Source: Ostrinia nubilalis (lineage: Eukaryota > Arthropoda > Insecta > Lepidoptera > Crambidae). Taken from it: DNA of 64,000 nt. Position numbers and translations under genes: made by a program. Of the stretch, positions 21,483 to 33,600 are shown in pieces. Each line of letters opens with the position of its first letter. Within the stretch, counting starts at the first letter, position 1. A model generated the notes under the pieces. That model was not told where the DNA came from and ran no database searches. It saw only the letters and a list, made by a program, of their open reading frames with translations. The stretch is from assembly GCF_963855985.1 (NCBI RefSeq), contig NC_087092.1, positions 3,844,001 through 3,908,000 of the forward strand. The letters run 5' to 3'.

Positions 21483-24305
21483 ACACCTTTTAAATTTACG
21501 TCTAGGGCTTACAGATCACTAGTGGGCAACCCTTCCCACAGGTGGCCAGGGCGCTATTTATAGCCGCGGCCTTGAAGCACCACGCTTGCAACACCGGCCA
21601 CAAAAATAAGCGCTCGCCACAACACTACGCTCCGTGGGCGTCATTCACACGACCAGACTATGCACAACATCTTTGAAGCCTTTACATTATGCCTATTTAA
21701 CGTATGATATGACCCCACTCATACGATTATAATAAATAATTTAATATCTCATCAGTTCCAATCTTAGTAAATTCTAAGCTTAATCATATTTTCCACGCCA
21801 ATCTAAGTTCAAAGACATTTAGATGAACTGCACTTATTATGAACCGAGGAGTTATCGAACTGCAGACGACATTGTCACTCCGACTTAGAGCACCTCTTAC
21901 GTCAATAGAAGGGCTTTCACCTTAGGGATGACATCCAATAACGAGCGAACTCTATGACGTATTTTATGGAACCTAGTAAATCCATTTGCAGTTCCAACTA
22001 CATCAACTGTCTCTCGACTGATTCACGCACATCGTCGATTGCCAAAATAAGCGGACCAAATCCACTCGCTCGATACAGAATCGCTCGTAAATCAAACGGA
22101 GACTGAGTTACTCAATTACTGTCGTCGGAACTCAAATTGTTTTATTTTGTGTCGCGCCTCCTGATTTAACGCGGCTTTTCGCGGCGACCCGACTTCCTGC
22201 CGAGGTAATTATAAAAATAAACAATAATCACTTCCTACGGTGTTGAGGCAGGTCGTTAAGCCGCTGACAGCGGCGCGCACGCATAATTTGAGGGTGGCGT
22301 TCGATTTGGCGTAATCGCCGTCTTGTGTGGCGGATCGGACACCTAGCCTTATTGGGCAACGTCGGACCTTTAGATGCGAAAACCAGCTTTATCTATCGTG
22401 TGCGTTCGTATTAAACGGATGACGTTAACGATGTTTTATCGTCTGCGGCTATCGACGAAGCGTTTATCGAAGCGGGTTAAATAGTGGGCCGTCAAAACAA
22501 TAGGCGAGGGTTGCGTTACCGCCGCAACCGCGACACGATATTGCTTTTAAAATTCTTTAAATGGTTGCGGCACTAGGGGCGTGTGGCGCGCTGATATCGC
22601 TTCACAGAATGTTGGTGTGCAATAGCGCGCCGGGCAGCTGAAGCAATGCATGGAGAACTATTCTTTTATCAGCAGACATTTCTTGTCCAATAACACGTCA
22701 GGCTTTTGATGCCCTTTCAGTTTCCACTATGATTGAAGCCATATTTACGATAATAGAATTTGGCTAACCACAACTCTGATCCGCGGCGAGCGCCTAACCG
22801 CAGGATTACGGCAACAAACAGACATTCCCAGTATTGGCCGACCTACTAAACCCTCATCGTGTTTCCGAGGAAAGCGATCAAGTATAAATATGTAGGACGC
22901 AGTATATATTTAATGATCTGTTTTAATCATGCAACGTAAAAATAGCATTGGTATTTGTGTGGGCGAAAATTATCAACGTGTCAACTCATTAGAACATTGA
23001 ACGTTTTATTCTCAGATTTAGGATGTAAATTGTTAAAATTAGGCAGGTACTTTTTACTATTAGTTAGCTATTAAACAGTCTACATATGCGGTTTGTACAT
23101 ATTTGGACAATACTACCGATTAAATAAACCCGATTAATAAAGGAAGACACTGACGCACCGATGTGCTCGTACAATCAATACTCGTCATACATCAATAAAC
23201 ATTTAATGGGCGTATTGTTAATACCAATAAAGAAATATCAAAAAGCCCGGCCGTCTTCCCTTTTCTGGTGTAAGCACAATAAAAAATCATGTCCATTATT
23301 TTTCCATGTTCAAAGTAATTTGTAAGGTACCACCGTCGTTAAATCACATCGTGACTCCAAGAGAAGGTAGGAAGTGAAGATTGTCCAACCGATAGTAAAA
23401 TATGGTTTACCCTTTAACTTATTTAAATTGACGAAATTAAAACGTAAGCCGCGAAGATGGTGGTCCGGCTACGAACCGGTAATGAGGGACTGCGCCGTCC
23501 ATTTATTTTAAACGGACGATTACTACTAATATTCGCTTTTAATTTGCTGAGTAACGAGCATTGGAGTTGTTAAGCCGTTAAATCACATGTACAACATACA
23601 TACATGTTATAGGTACGTAGGTGGGAATAAAAACTTGCATGCAAAGACAGACTCAGTTCATGACCTTATGTTTTTATAAAGTTTTTATAATAAAGTTTCG
23701 ACTTGACTAAAAAAAATTTGTTAAAAATAAAGTTTGGATGCTCCATTTCACCGAACACTTATCTCCGTAATGAATCCTAGTGCAAATTAACTTAACCCCA
23801 TTCCTGGCTAAATGAAATTAATTGGGTTAGGCTAAAACAGGGAACCAGCAAACACTGCCTTGGACAGTTCTAGGGCGCTGACAAATATCCTGGCTCGGAC
23901 GCTTAGGCAGGGTGCAAACGGCAGGCGATGTCGTAGAGTTTCTACAATCGCTAGCAGTCACATTACAATGATATTTCTCTTCAAAGTAGTCGGTTATCGT
24001 TTATTTTAAGTCAGTCTCTGTTCAATTTATTTAATTACAATACCAGGTTGCAAGTATGAATAGTCTGATCTGCTGATAAGTACCTACAGTCACTTAGGAT
24101 AGATATCAACATATAAATGAATAAAAAAAAAATTCTTCTCCAGGATACACTCAGTGCGGCCATGTCGACGGCTCGAATGTCCACAAAACAAGACATTCCG
24201 TCTTTATTTGTTTTCGATTATTTGTATCCATTTGTTGTATAAGAATGAGAAATATAAGAATTTGTTAAACTTCCATTCTTGTTTGTAAACAGGGCTTGTT
24301 GTGCC
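21483..24305. other. non-coding stretch upstream of the serine-protease-homologue gene
   Basis: Mixed composition with GC-richer blocks near 22140-22340 and 22490-22640 that carry no convincing ORF. They could be conserved non-coding elements, but the sequence alone does not show this. An acceptor-like 'ttcttctccag' at 24134-24144 leads into only a 26-codon ORF. Confidence 0.35.
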
Positions 24306-24341
24306 AATAAATTCAATTGATATGCTTATAAGATATCAGTC
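24306..24341 (+). promoter_or_regulatory. possible core promoter of the serine-protease-homologue gene
   Basis: The insect initiator TCAGTC (24336-24341, A at 24338) is preceded at about -31 by the TATA-like AATAAATT (24306-24313). Transcription from 24338 would give a 5' leader of about 74 bases before the split start codon. This is prediction from motif spacing only. Confidence 0.35.
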
Positions 24342-24413
24342 GGATTCAACAGGCTGACTAAAGAAGTGGGAATAAGAGCACATCGGGAGATATACTTAAT
24401 AAAACATATAAAT
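24338..24413 (+). other. exon 1 of the serine-protease-homologue gene (5' leader and first two bases of ATG)
   Basis: The exon ends 'aaat' before a strong donor 'gtaagtg' at 24414. The intron (24414-24589, 176 bases) ends 'tgttgtcttcag'. Splicing joins AT to G and creates ATG followed by AAT GAA CTG, the beginning of a signal peptide. Without splicing, the ATG at 24412 is followed at once by TAA. No other upstream exon supplies a start in the required phase. Confidence is limited because no transcript is available. Confidence 0.5.
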
Positions 24414-24589
24414 GTAAGTGACATTTGTTAGATCTAAGTTATAAATAAGCATTATCATGTCGTTCCTTTGCTACAATAGTAATTAATTAAGCTCTAATAA
24501 TTTCAATATGGCTGTTGCTTTAAATTATTAAGTGCAATACTGTTGCATCCAAATTATTTCCAGTTGTTAATTTAATCCGTTGTCTTCAG

Positions 24590-25538
24590 GAATGAACTGC
24601 ATATTGTTCTGGCGCTGGCCTCATGGCACGTGTCGGAAGGTGCCTTTCGTACACAATTGAGATGGGTGGATCAGGCCGACCAAAATGGACAGGACATAGA
24701 TATGGATATATTCTTTGACAGAGTTGTTCTCTTAATCTGTGATAATTATATTTTGAAAAAAAAAAGATTCACCGAAATACGTGTAACTCAAGGCGTGTTT
24801 TTGACTAAACAACACGTTTTGACATCATACAACCCATACAGACATTTAATAAAACTACACGGATACTTTAAATTTTTCAGAGCATTAAGATTACGCGTTT
24901 TATATAAGCGGAAACGGGTGTCACAAACAGATGTCAATTATGTGACACCGTACGTTAGAATAGACTGGTTTCATCAAATTATACCGATGCCTACCGCCAC
25001 GTCACCCAACGAACTGTGGCATGGGTTTCAAAGAGAATTCAGTCCACTCCACGATCTGATGATCATGAAAATAAAGAGATGGCACGTGTCATTCATCGAC
25101 CCCAATCCGAGCCTTTACTCATTCACACAGTACGGGGTGGGCCCTCGAACCAGCTACCGACAAGCAGGGCCCATGCTGACGGCGATAGCGTGGAAGGAAG
25201 ATATATTGGATCAACCGTTCAAGTACACTTATTTACATAGAAAACGAGAGTGGGATACCATCATGAGGTCAAAAGCATATGAGGAGGACGAAAGTGTGAT
25301 TGAAGATTGCGAAGAGTACATGCCCCGGTACTGGGGCTACTTCATTTGTATCAGAAACGTTGACAATTCCAAACGTATTAGATCAGGAGCACTTTTATTT
25401 TACAACAACACGTTGTATGGTGTCAGCAGTTTTGTCCTGAAGAAAGGCAACGACAGTATACTGGTCTTCACTGATGTGAGGCCTTATACTGACTTAATAT
25501 TTGATATCTGCAAAAGAAATAAGATCCGTCCTTATTAA
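24590..25538 (+). CDS. secreted trypsin-like serine protease homologue, catalytically inactive
   Basis: Exon 2 completes a 316-residue protein. Residues 1-18, MNELHIVLALASWHVSEG, look like a signal peptide. The body has a degenerate chymotrypsin-like layout: VLTSYNP (residues 77-83) sits where active trypsins have VLTAAHC, so the catalytic His is replaced. HDLMIMKI (155-162) matches the NDIALLKL strand and keeps the Asp. SGALLF followed by LYGVSS (from 266) sits where GDSGGPL should be, so the catalytic Ser is absent. The end TDVRPYTDLIFDI resembles the closing helix of the fold. No IVGG activation site and only four cysteines are present. It is probably an extracellular pseudo-protease; its partners are unknown. 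The fold assignment rests on short motifs and is moderate. The conspicuous ATG at 24592 is in another frame and stops after 22 codons. Confidence 0.65.
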
Positions 25539-25636
25539 TGCCATCCTCAAGCAGTCGTCATTAGAGTAAGTAGAAATAGGTACTACTAAGTTGGTTCAAG
25601 TCAATTGTGGACGACAGTGACGACACATCAAGTTCT

Positions 25637-25642
25637 AATAAA
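25637..25642 (+). terminator. polyadenylation signal AATAAA
   Basis: AATAAA 99 bases after the stop codon of the serine-protease homologue, giving a short 3' UTR. Confidence 0.5.
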
Positions 25643-25790
25643 TTAGTTAAAATTGTTGTGAGTTTTATTGATAAATTCAATCACATTATCATAGAATAGG
25701 TTAAAGTAGGTTATAACACTGGATCGCAAAAAAGGGTAAGTTAGAAAATCTTCAATAACTTCAAAAGTACCTGACCTAGCTTTATGAAAT

Positions 25791-26016
25791 ACTAGCTTTC
25801 CGCTCGCGGCTTCGCCCGCGTGGACTACATTATATAGCCTGCATATTTTACGGAACCCTATTTTTTCCAAAATAAAATTTAGCCTATGTTACTCGTGGAT
25901 AATGTAGCTTTCGAAAGGTGAAAGAATTTTTAAAAACAGTCCCGTAGCTTTTGAGCCTATTCATTACAACCAAACAAACAAACAAAGTTTTCCTCTTTAT
26001 AATATTAGTGTAGAAA
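25791..26016 (+). mobile_element. retroelement tail (RTE/SINE-like, 'actagctttccgc' family)
   Basis: It begins 'actagctttccgctcgcggc', continues 'ttcgcccgcgtgg' and ends 'ataatattagtgtagaaa', like the copy at 29686-29947. No ORF. It lies just downstream of the serine-protease-homologue gene. Confidence 0.75.
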
Positions 26017-27302
26017 GACTAAATTAATTAACTTTTTATTTTTAATAAATGTAGAATAAATTAAAAAAAAAATTCTTGGTAAAAGTTGAAGCAATTAGTG
26101 TACTTTTTTTTGTCTGGAATTAAGATTAACATCTCTTTAAATCTTCTACCAGCTAGCGTTAACGATAGTAGAAAGGGTCCTATTCCTATTTGCTATAAAT
26201 GGCCTTAATCGCCAGGAAATCAATTCGTCTATGTAGCGACATCAAACAAATAGGTCTACCCACTCTCGTTTGGAAATAGATCGAGGTAGATTATAACAAT
26301 CACAATAGTAAACATTTAGGGATGTCCCCTTTTTTCTGTACGTAGACCTGTGGGAGGCGAAAAATGTCCAACAGTGGAGACGATGTGACATTTTCATACT
26401 GAAGCGGCCTACTTACAAGAAACATAACAACATTCTAGACTAAAACCAATCCACGTGTATGCAAGATGAAAACTGACATTGTAACTAAAACAAAACAGTC
26501 ACTTATAAAAATATCCACAGTCCACATTAAACCCAAAACATTGTTATGGAAACTTCGGACTGAACTACATAACTCATAAGAAACATTCCAAAATCCGGAT
26601 ACCCTAAACAACAAATCATCGCCGAGCCAATAACAATAGTCCCGAAATACATCCTGGAATAATTACGAAACAATCTGCCCGGTATCTAATCCGGCGCCGT
26701 CCCAAATACGTAATAGGTATGTCTGTCATCATGTCTGCCGATAGTGATCCTGCAGATATTATCGCGAAATTGTCCAGAAAACGCCAAAATTGACCCACAT
26801 TCCTTACGCGTTACACTTTAGTTCACCAAACATTTTTATTAATCAGTAGCCCATGATCTAAACCTACACACAGAGCGGTAATTTTGTCATCGTTTTAATG
26901 ACATAATCACAAGCACTAAAATATTCGTCTTCAACGCAATTAAAACTTCATCCGGCAATATCATAAATCTACTATATAGGTTACGATCATGAATCTAATT
27001 TACATTCGAGGGCCTTTCAATACCATCATGCGACCACTCAGCGCGTTGCGAACATACGTAGACCAATAAACGTCGGTAGTAAATAAATCATGTATCAAAT
27101 GAAGTCGTAACTCGCGTCCTCAATCAGTCAGCGTAATGCGACGTCGCTCAAGTCTCAATCAGCAACATTGCAACAAAGCGCAACATACCAATACAAAGGT
27201 CCATTTGTCATAATTATGTCACATAATAATACGAGCGACTCTATACATTTAATGTTGTCACACTATTTTCATCCGTAACGCTGGGAGATAAGGCACATTG
27301 TT
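26017..27302. other. non-coding stretch
   Basis: AT-rich intergenic-type DNA. No exon, promoter or repeat that I can name. Confidence 0.4.
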
Positions 27303-27530
27303 ATGCGTAATTTTGCGTCAATTGATAGTATGGAACAAGTAAAGTTTTTGGCAACACAAATGCTAACAAATTCCGATCATTGCGAGGCGGTCTTCCGTAG
27401 AATGTGTGAAAACAGGAAAATCAAAGGATTTATCGACAGATTCCCTAGAAGAGAGCACATAACTATCGCAGATTTTATGCAACCAGTTTACGGAATTGCA
27501 ATACTTGTGAACAACAATGTAGAGAAATAG
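27303..27530 (+). CDS. hypothetical 75-residue protein
   Basis: ATG at 27303, with a stop (TAA) upstream in the same frame at 27276-27278, so the ORF is closed. The product MRNFASIDSMEQVKFLATQM, with later CEAVFRRMCENRKIKGFIDR and a PVYGIAILVNN end, is soluble, mixed in composition and not low-complexity. No domain is recognised and there is no signal peptide. AATAAA lies 68 bases after the stop (27598-27603). The region is not GC-rich like the RhoGAP exons. It could be a small gene, a last exon, or chance; length alone does not exclude chance. Confidence 0.3.
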   Translation: MRNFASIDSMEQVKFLATQMLTNSDHCEAVFRRMCENRKIKGFIDRFPRREHITIADFMQPVYGIAILVNNNVEK

Positions 27531-27814
27531 TTATAAGCGCTCAACCAGGTGAAGTTATCATATTTCATTTGTTTAGTAATTAGCATTTCATAAGAAGAAT
27601 AAAAGTATTTCATGAAACATGAGAGACTTATAAGAACTTTAAGTACATAAACCGGTAGACTTTGAAGTTAATGATGTTTATTTCTTTCCCTATTTTTAAG
27701 CGCACGTAGGGCTTAATATACGTGCAACAGTACATCAGACTTTACATTATTGTTGCAAATTCGCTTCTATTACAACCACATACGATCCCATGGTGTTAAC
27801 CTTAAAGCCGTCGT

Positions 27815-27910
27815 CGCATGAATGAATGGCGCGCGCAGCCGGGCCGCGCCGCGTCGGATGCCCTCCTTGTCGCAGGCGCAATTAGCTGCGATATTCACAC
27901 CGCCTTATTT
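27815..27910. promoter_or_regulatory. CpG-rich island, possible regulatory element
   Basis: A sharp rise in G+C and CpG ('cgcgcgcagccgggccgcgc') inside AT-rich DNA. The overlapping 75-codon ORF starting at 27818 has no motif and its composition changes completely after the island, so I do not call it a gene. Confidence 0.3.
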
Positions 27911-29685
27911 TTGGAACAAGCGCCGACATTACAGTCTGACACGTTATCCAATAGTAAGTGCGAAAGTATTGGGATTGTATGGGCTATTTTAAGACTAAAA
28001 CCCATCTGTGCTGTGAAAAATACTGTTAGAGACTATAATCTTTAGGCTTTAGTCTAGCAGTGAACCTCTTGGTCGAAAATGACAAGGAAGGATATTATAA
28101 TGAATAATAATATTAATTCTTGAAAAACTTCCGACAATGTAAAGAAATATTTAGAAAATCAACATTACATACGTAATTCCTTTTACATTTCCCCAACAAC
28201 AGTATCTTGAACGTCCTTGTACACTCGGAAAAACATTTGTAAGCCCCAGTTTTGTCCATACGCGCGAATAGACGCGAACAAAGCCCGGTTTTAGTGAGAC
28301 ACACCAACAGTCCCGCCCTTTCATTATAAACACGCCCCGAGTGAGAGACGTGTGAGTAATTTTCCGTGTAGAGTGTCTCCGAGGGTTTCTCGCTGATCTG
28401 CCTGGATGGTTTCCCGGATACATGGCGAAAAGAACGGCCAATTGAGATATGAATTTCCTTAGGGAAACTTACCAAAGGATGATGCAATTTTATTTGGAAA
28501 TAGAAGGCATGTTCTTTCATTCCTCTGTACTCTTATACCCTTTAGGACTCCTACATTAACCTCTTGACCTTGCTAAGTCCTAAGGCTTACGCATTACCCG
28601 TTACGCTTAAGAAATCTATAATGACACAATTATACACACAAGTGACACACACTTTCTCGCCCGAGTACAATAGTGCACACTCTTTGTAATTCCAGGCGAA
28701 CGAAGTAAACAAACTGTTCTTAATGAGCTGCTGCCCGCAACTGGGCCGCATTCCTTCCGCGCCACTTCACCGCGCACTCATTAGCTTTTTTATTCGTTCG
28801 AGAGCATGACACGTACATATGTGTCGGTGCCCTATATCGGTGACGGTTTTCCGAAAAATCTGTAACGAATTATACAATTCCATGTTAAAGATTCCGCGGG
28901 TTATCTAACTGAACAACCGTATTTCCGGTGGTTTTTTTAGCTGGATAACTGCCAGTTTAGCTGAATGTCACGAGGTCCTATTATTACTAGAACTTTCTAC
29001 TTACGGATATAAAATTGGCTGCAAAGAATGCTTTTCGATGCACAATTCGAAAAAACCTGCCAGAATTCCTGAAGCCTGAATAAAAGACACTAACATTCGT
29101 TGTAACTTTTTTTAAAACGTTTGTCTCTAGCTATTTTATTGTTCTTGCCCTAGTTATTTTATTGTTCTTGCCCTAGCTATGTAATATGAACTAACATTCA
29201 TTTGGTGGTTGTTGTTGTGTATTTACCCATTCATCTTGTCTTTCGCTAACAAGTATCGCCCAATAATGTAAGATTGTAAGACATCTCGATCGGTGCTCTA
29301 GTTCTGAAAGTTCCAAGTCACGGAGGCTGTCGTGAGGTACATCAAGTGAGGCTAAATTACTCCGTGGTGTCATGCCAAAAATAGCCTAGCCCTCACGTGT
29401 GTAGTAGAGTAGAATAAATAAAAATGCATGTAGTAGGCTCATATCGTGCTTCATAATAATGCTTGCTGCATTCTGTTTCACACAAACATGCACTTGTTTT
29501 GCACTTTGAAAACCAAATTTTACAAATCGTGAGATCTTTTTTACCAACTGTCAGCAGTGCGTTTCTTTTCGTTATGCATAATGTTTATACTATTTTAACC
29601 TCCGGCGTAAAAAAGAGGGGTGTTATTGAAAGTGCTTTCTTAAAAAACTTACATAAAAAGTTTTTTATGCTTTTTTTTATTCAAC
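27911..29685. other. non-coding stretch
   Basis: It contains a 23-bp direct doublet near 29130-29175 ('attttattgttcttgccct' repeated) and an acceptor-bounded 38-codon ORF at 28697-28811 that I did not accept. The minus-strand ORF at 28113-28520 has no recognisable motif. Confidence 0.35.
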
Positions 29686-29947
29686 ACTAGCTTTCCGCCC
29701 GCGGCTTCGCCCGCGTGGAACTTTGTCTGTCACAGAAAAACTTTATCGCGCGCGTCCCTGTTTCAAAAACCGGGATAAAAACTATCCTATGTCCTTTCCC
29801 GGGTCTCAAACTATATGATGACAAACTATATGAAAGGCATAGAGATACTATGCCTTTCATCAAAATCGGTTCAGTGGTTTAGGCGTGAAAGCAAGACACA
29901 GACAGACAGAGTTACTTTCGCATTTGTAATATTAGTATAGATATAGA
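29686..29947 (+). mobile_element. retroelement tail (RTE/SINE-like) with an internal perfect hairpin
   Basis: Well preserved: 'actagctttccgcccgcggc', then 'aactttatcgcgcgcgtccc', 'cggttcagtggtttaggcgt' and the end 'ttgtaatattagtatag'. It contains a perfect 13-bp inverted repeat at 29830-29860. Confidence 0.8.
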
Positions 29948-30302
29948 TAAAGTACTTGGTTGTTCTAATTCTAAGCAAGTGAACCTGCCTCATTCGGCTA
30001 GCTTATGTCACACCACTCCCCCCACCCCTCTCATTACAAAGCAATCACTCGTGAACCCGACGCCTCCTGCTCATAAACTCGCCCCCAGGGTTGACACACA
30101 AACTGTCTTACTTCACACGTATGACACAATTAAACGAGCACGAGACAAAGTTTTTATCGCGATGACACATTTACGTCGCTTTTTCACGTTTGGGCTTTGT
30201 TTACACTCTTTTGTCTACATAATAAGCTCTACCAAATATAAATCAAGGCCCTTCAAAAAATCAACTGCTTTAATGGTTTAATACACAAGAAGTGCAACTA
30301 TG

Positions 30303-30375
30303 TCATCATCAACAGCCCTTTACAGTCCACTGCTGGACTATGAGCCTCCTCCACTATAGTGGAGGGTTTTGCCAT
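30303..30375 (+). repeat. dispersed lepidopteran repeat fragment
   Basis: 'cagtccactgctggactatg' followed by 'agcctcctccactatagtgg' and 'agggttttgcca' matches, from memory, a very common lepidopteran repeat around 'CCACTGCTGG...GGAGGG'. A short palindrome (ccactatagtgg) lies inside. Confidence 0.55.
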
Positions 30376-30533
30376 ATGTGTTAAATATGGCAACTATGTG
30401 TTAAATAATATCTTATGAAGCCAGATTACTTCAATAATTTAGCTCTTTTTGATATTACAAAACAATCATAAGACTCTACCAACGACTATGAAACCCATAA
30501 TAAACCCAAACTGGGGATACTAGATTTATTTTT

Positions 30534-30685
30534 ACTAGATGACCCGGCAAACTATACCGCATATCTATGTTCATCAGAAATCTAATGGTGAAATAAAATA
30601 GTCTTTCAAATCGCTCTAGTAGTTTCGGAATATAAACCAATACAAACAATCTTCATTTATTTCATTTTTCATAATATTAGTGTAA
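30534..30685 (+). mobile_element. degenerate retroelement tail
   Basis: 'actagatgacccggcaaac' at the start and 'cataatattagtgtaac' at the end match the outline of the family at 25791-26016, with a diverged centre. Confidence 0.5.
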
Positions 30686-33600
30686 CATTAAGTTTCATAA
30701 GACAATGCTCTGGAACTATTCAATAGTGACAGTATCTGTCAACCCTGAAGTTACGTCACGGGAACCCCAGGGGGGCAAATTTTCCACTGCCTGCCATCAC
30801 GCTTGACCCACAATCCGGTGTTTGCAAAGGTCTCCCTCGCCCGAGGGGTGTCGCCGAAACAATCGATGTCGCCCATCCGTAATACCTCGTCTGATCGCTG
30901 GTGACCATTTAATGAGGCCAGTATAAATATTAGACGCCTCGTGTATCGAAAAATGTAAATTAGACTTTTTGAAATTTTTTCTTATCGAGAAATGGCTGAT
31001 TACGTTGTTCCTGCTTTATATTTAATGTTCTCGGCTTATCGTTTATTAATAATCTTAAATCTTACCTATTTTATACTAATTGTCAACACCCACAAGTATT
31101 TAATAATTAAACTTATTAATTTGAAGCTGTTACTGTAAATGTCAAATTTAATAAACCCTCGCTTAATTATTTCTTAGTCTCTTCTTAAAGAAGCTCCAAG
31201 TTTGCGGATTTGTTTAAAGGTCACATTAAAATTTCGTATAAGTATTAATCATTGGAAAGAAGATTAAAAACAATGGCGCCCGTAGACTTTCCTGCATAAT
31301 TTCTGTTTTATTAAAGCTTAATAAATGTAACTTGAATGAAATTCGTATTTTTCTACAAACTCTCGTCTTAAAATAATGATGCTTTGTCTTACCTATTTTC
31401 TTAAGTGGGTTCTATTGTACGTGGCTCATATGCAATCTGTCTTGCCAAACAATATTTTTCTGCCTCTAAAACCCGATTTTCAATTATCGCTTACAAAATC
31501 AACATGGATGTTACGTCTCTGTTGATATTGCCCGTTGACCTACTGCCACCAGTTGGCCCGAAATTGAAATAGTTGCAGTGCGACTGCTTCATCACAAACT
31601 ACAAAAATAACACTAGACAAAGAATTAATTGTTTTGTGGCGCCTTCTACGCTCAATAAAGTTGTAGACGGCGCGCGAATTGTCTGCGAACATGTAAAACT
31701 AACTCGTACACGATACTAATAGATTTGACCTATTTATGTTTCATTAGTCAATACGGTTCTGAGAAGTTATCAGAAGACTAAAGTCAAATCCCAATTTTAA
31801 TTCATGAGAATAACCTATTTTTAGCGAGTCTAGTAATTAGTCATTAACGCGTTATTAGGTCAGCCACGAGATTTGAATAATGGAATCCTTATCCTTAATT
31901 TCTACGCTAAATCCCTGATAAATTGACCTAAAACTATGGAACTACATGGCACAGTGGGGCAAACGTCTAAAAACTAGCCATAAAGGCCCTCACTTTTGAA
32001 ATTAGACCACAATTAGAATAACGGACGAAAACATCAGCAAAATCACCACCCTAAGCTCTTGATCTCAAGAGCAAGGCCGATTCCCTTTGGGTGGTGACAA
32101 AAAGTTTGCACAAAGCTCCGTGATAAGTTTAGTGTGCATAAACGTAGCCTCCAATACACTTACCAAGGCCGCACACGTGACGTCAGTATATCTTTAGCCT
32201 CTGCTTACGTTAACATAGACTAAACAGCAGGGTGGTTCCTGATTTGTCGAGGAAACTCCCTCTATTAGGAAGGAATGAAAGCGTCTATTTTTAACGCGCC
32301 GTAAATCGCCGGTCACTCAGTTAATTATGCGGCATTGGTGTTGGTTCGAGAATGGACATTTTGCATGCCAAATGCACTTCGATAGAAGTTTCTAACGATT
32401 ATTTTCCCAATTGTCATAACTTCATCCCAAGGCCAGACAAACAGGGAGAATATGACGTAAATATTATAGTTGCATTGTTTTTAACATCCCAGTCAAAACA
32501 GTTCCGATTAAAGTGAACTCAACGTTTACACACACCTACTCATCGGTGCGGGTTAAAAATAGGGATAAACCCAAAAATAAATGCGTCATGTAAACTATTT
32601 ATCTAATTTAATATGTTTACTTAACGGTTTTTCACTTTCGCTCGTTCAGAGAAGTGTTTTGCTGAGTTTTCCATGGCCGTTTACACGCTTGTTGTTGTTT
32701 ATGGTGTACGATGGGAAAATTGCACGCCCCGCTGCGTACACGCATGGGTTCCATTAATTTAGCTAACCTAGGTGGCAAACAAACAATAATGCTAACGCGT
32801 ATTGAATTGACATTGGGCTCACTTTCTTCTAGAACTTATTTATAAAAGTTGTCTTGAAAGATAACAAATTAATTAAACGAGATTATGGTGCTTTCATTTG
32901 ACTTTTTCTATTATCACTTTATATTATGCCTTTTTTGCTGTATTAATTTTTCCACTAAACTTCAAACCCTTTGTGGAGGAGAATGGGAATAACTTAACCC
33001 AGTCCTTATCCCTTAACTGACCAAAATGGAACTGCGAATCGCAAAGTCTATTTATAAACCAATTTTAACTTGGCCTTTAATCGAGCAGACCCAAATCATA
33101 ATTTGAAGTCTTGATTGTCGTTGAATTTAATCAAGGCTATATTTACGGTCAATTAAGGTACGTATGTATGTACCTCGAGCCCTCTCTCCCGACAATGTAA
33201 TTTAATTACCTCTTGTCTAATTTCGCCGACCTTTGCCATTTTCCCCCGAAATAGCTCAATTTTTGGTGTCATACGGGCGATGTTGCGTCATTCGCGTGTA
33301 ATTTTATTTAAATGTAAATGCTTTCGCGTCTTGTTTTAAAGATAAACGATATTAGCCTTTAATGTGTTTTGTCATCTTTTGTCGAAAAAAGGTCATAAAT
33401 ATTATGTTTTCTAAAAGGTTACATCTTTACTAAAGGTTACAAAGTGATTAATACGATAATCATATTTACATTTCATAATTTTGATAATGAATGGAATGTA
33501 TTGACAAAATTACACTTTTAGCTTTGATGATATTTTTATTTTATTGGTAAACAAACAAAATATTAGAGCTCTCTACATTTCTTTCAAACTTCTTCAGGTT

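Noticed and set aside
24145..24243. exon-like segment after 'ttcttctccag'
   Set aside because: Only a 26-codon ORF that does not connect in phase to the serine-protease homologue.
24592..24660. ATG at 24592 as start of the serine-protease homologue
   Set aside because: It is in a different frame and stops after 22 codons. A GTG start at 24630 is also unlikely in a eukaryote and would cut off the signal peptide.
28113..28520. 135-codon minus-strand ORF
   Set aside because: No motif, promoter or splice signal. An ORF of this length is expected about once by chance in 64 kb of AT-rich DNA read in six frames.
28697..28811. acceptor-bounded 38-codon ORF (after 'gtaattccag')
   Set aside because: Good acceptor, but there is no upstream exon to join, no motif and no polyadenylation signal close by.
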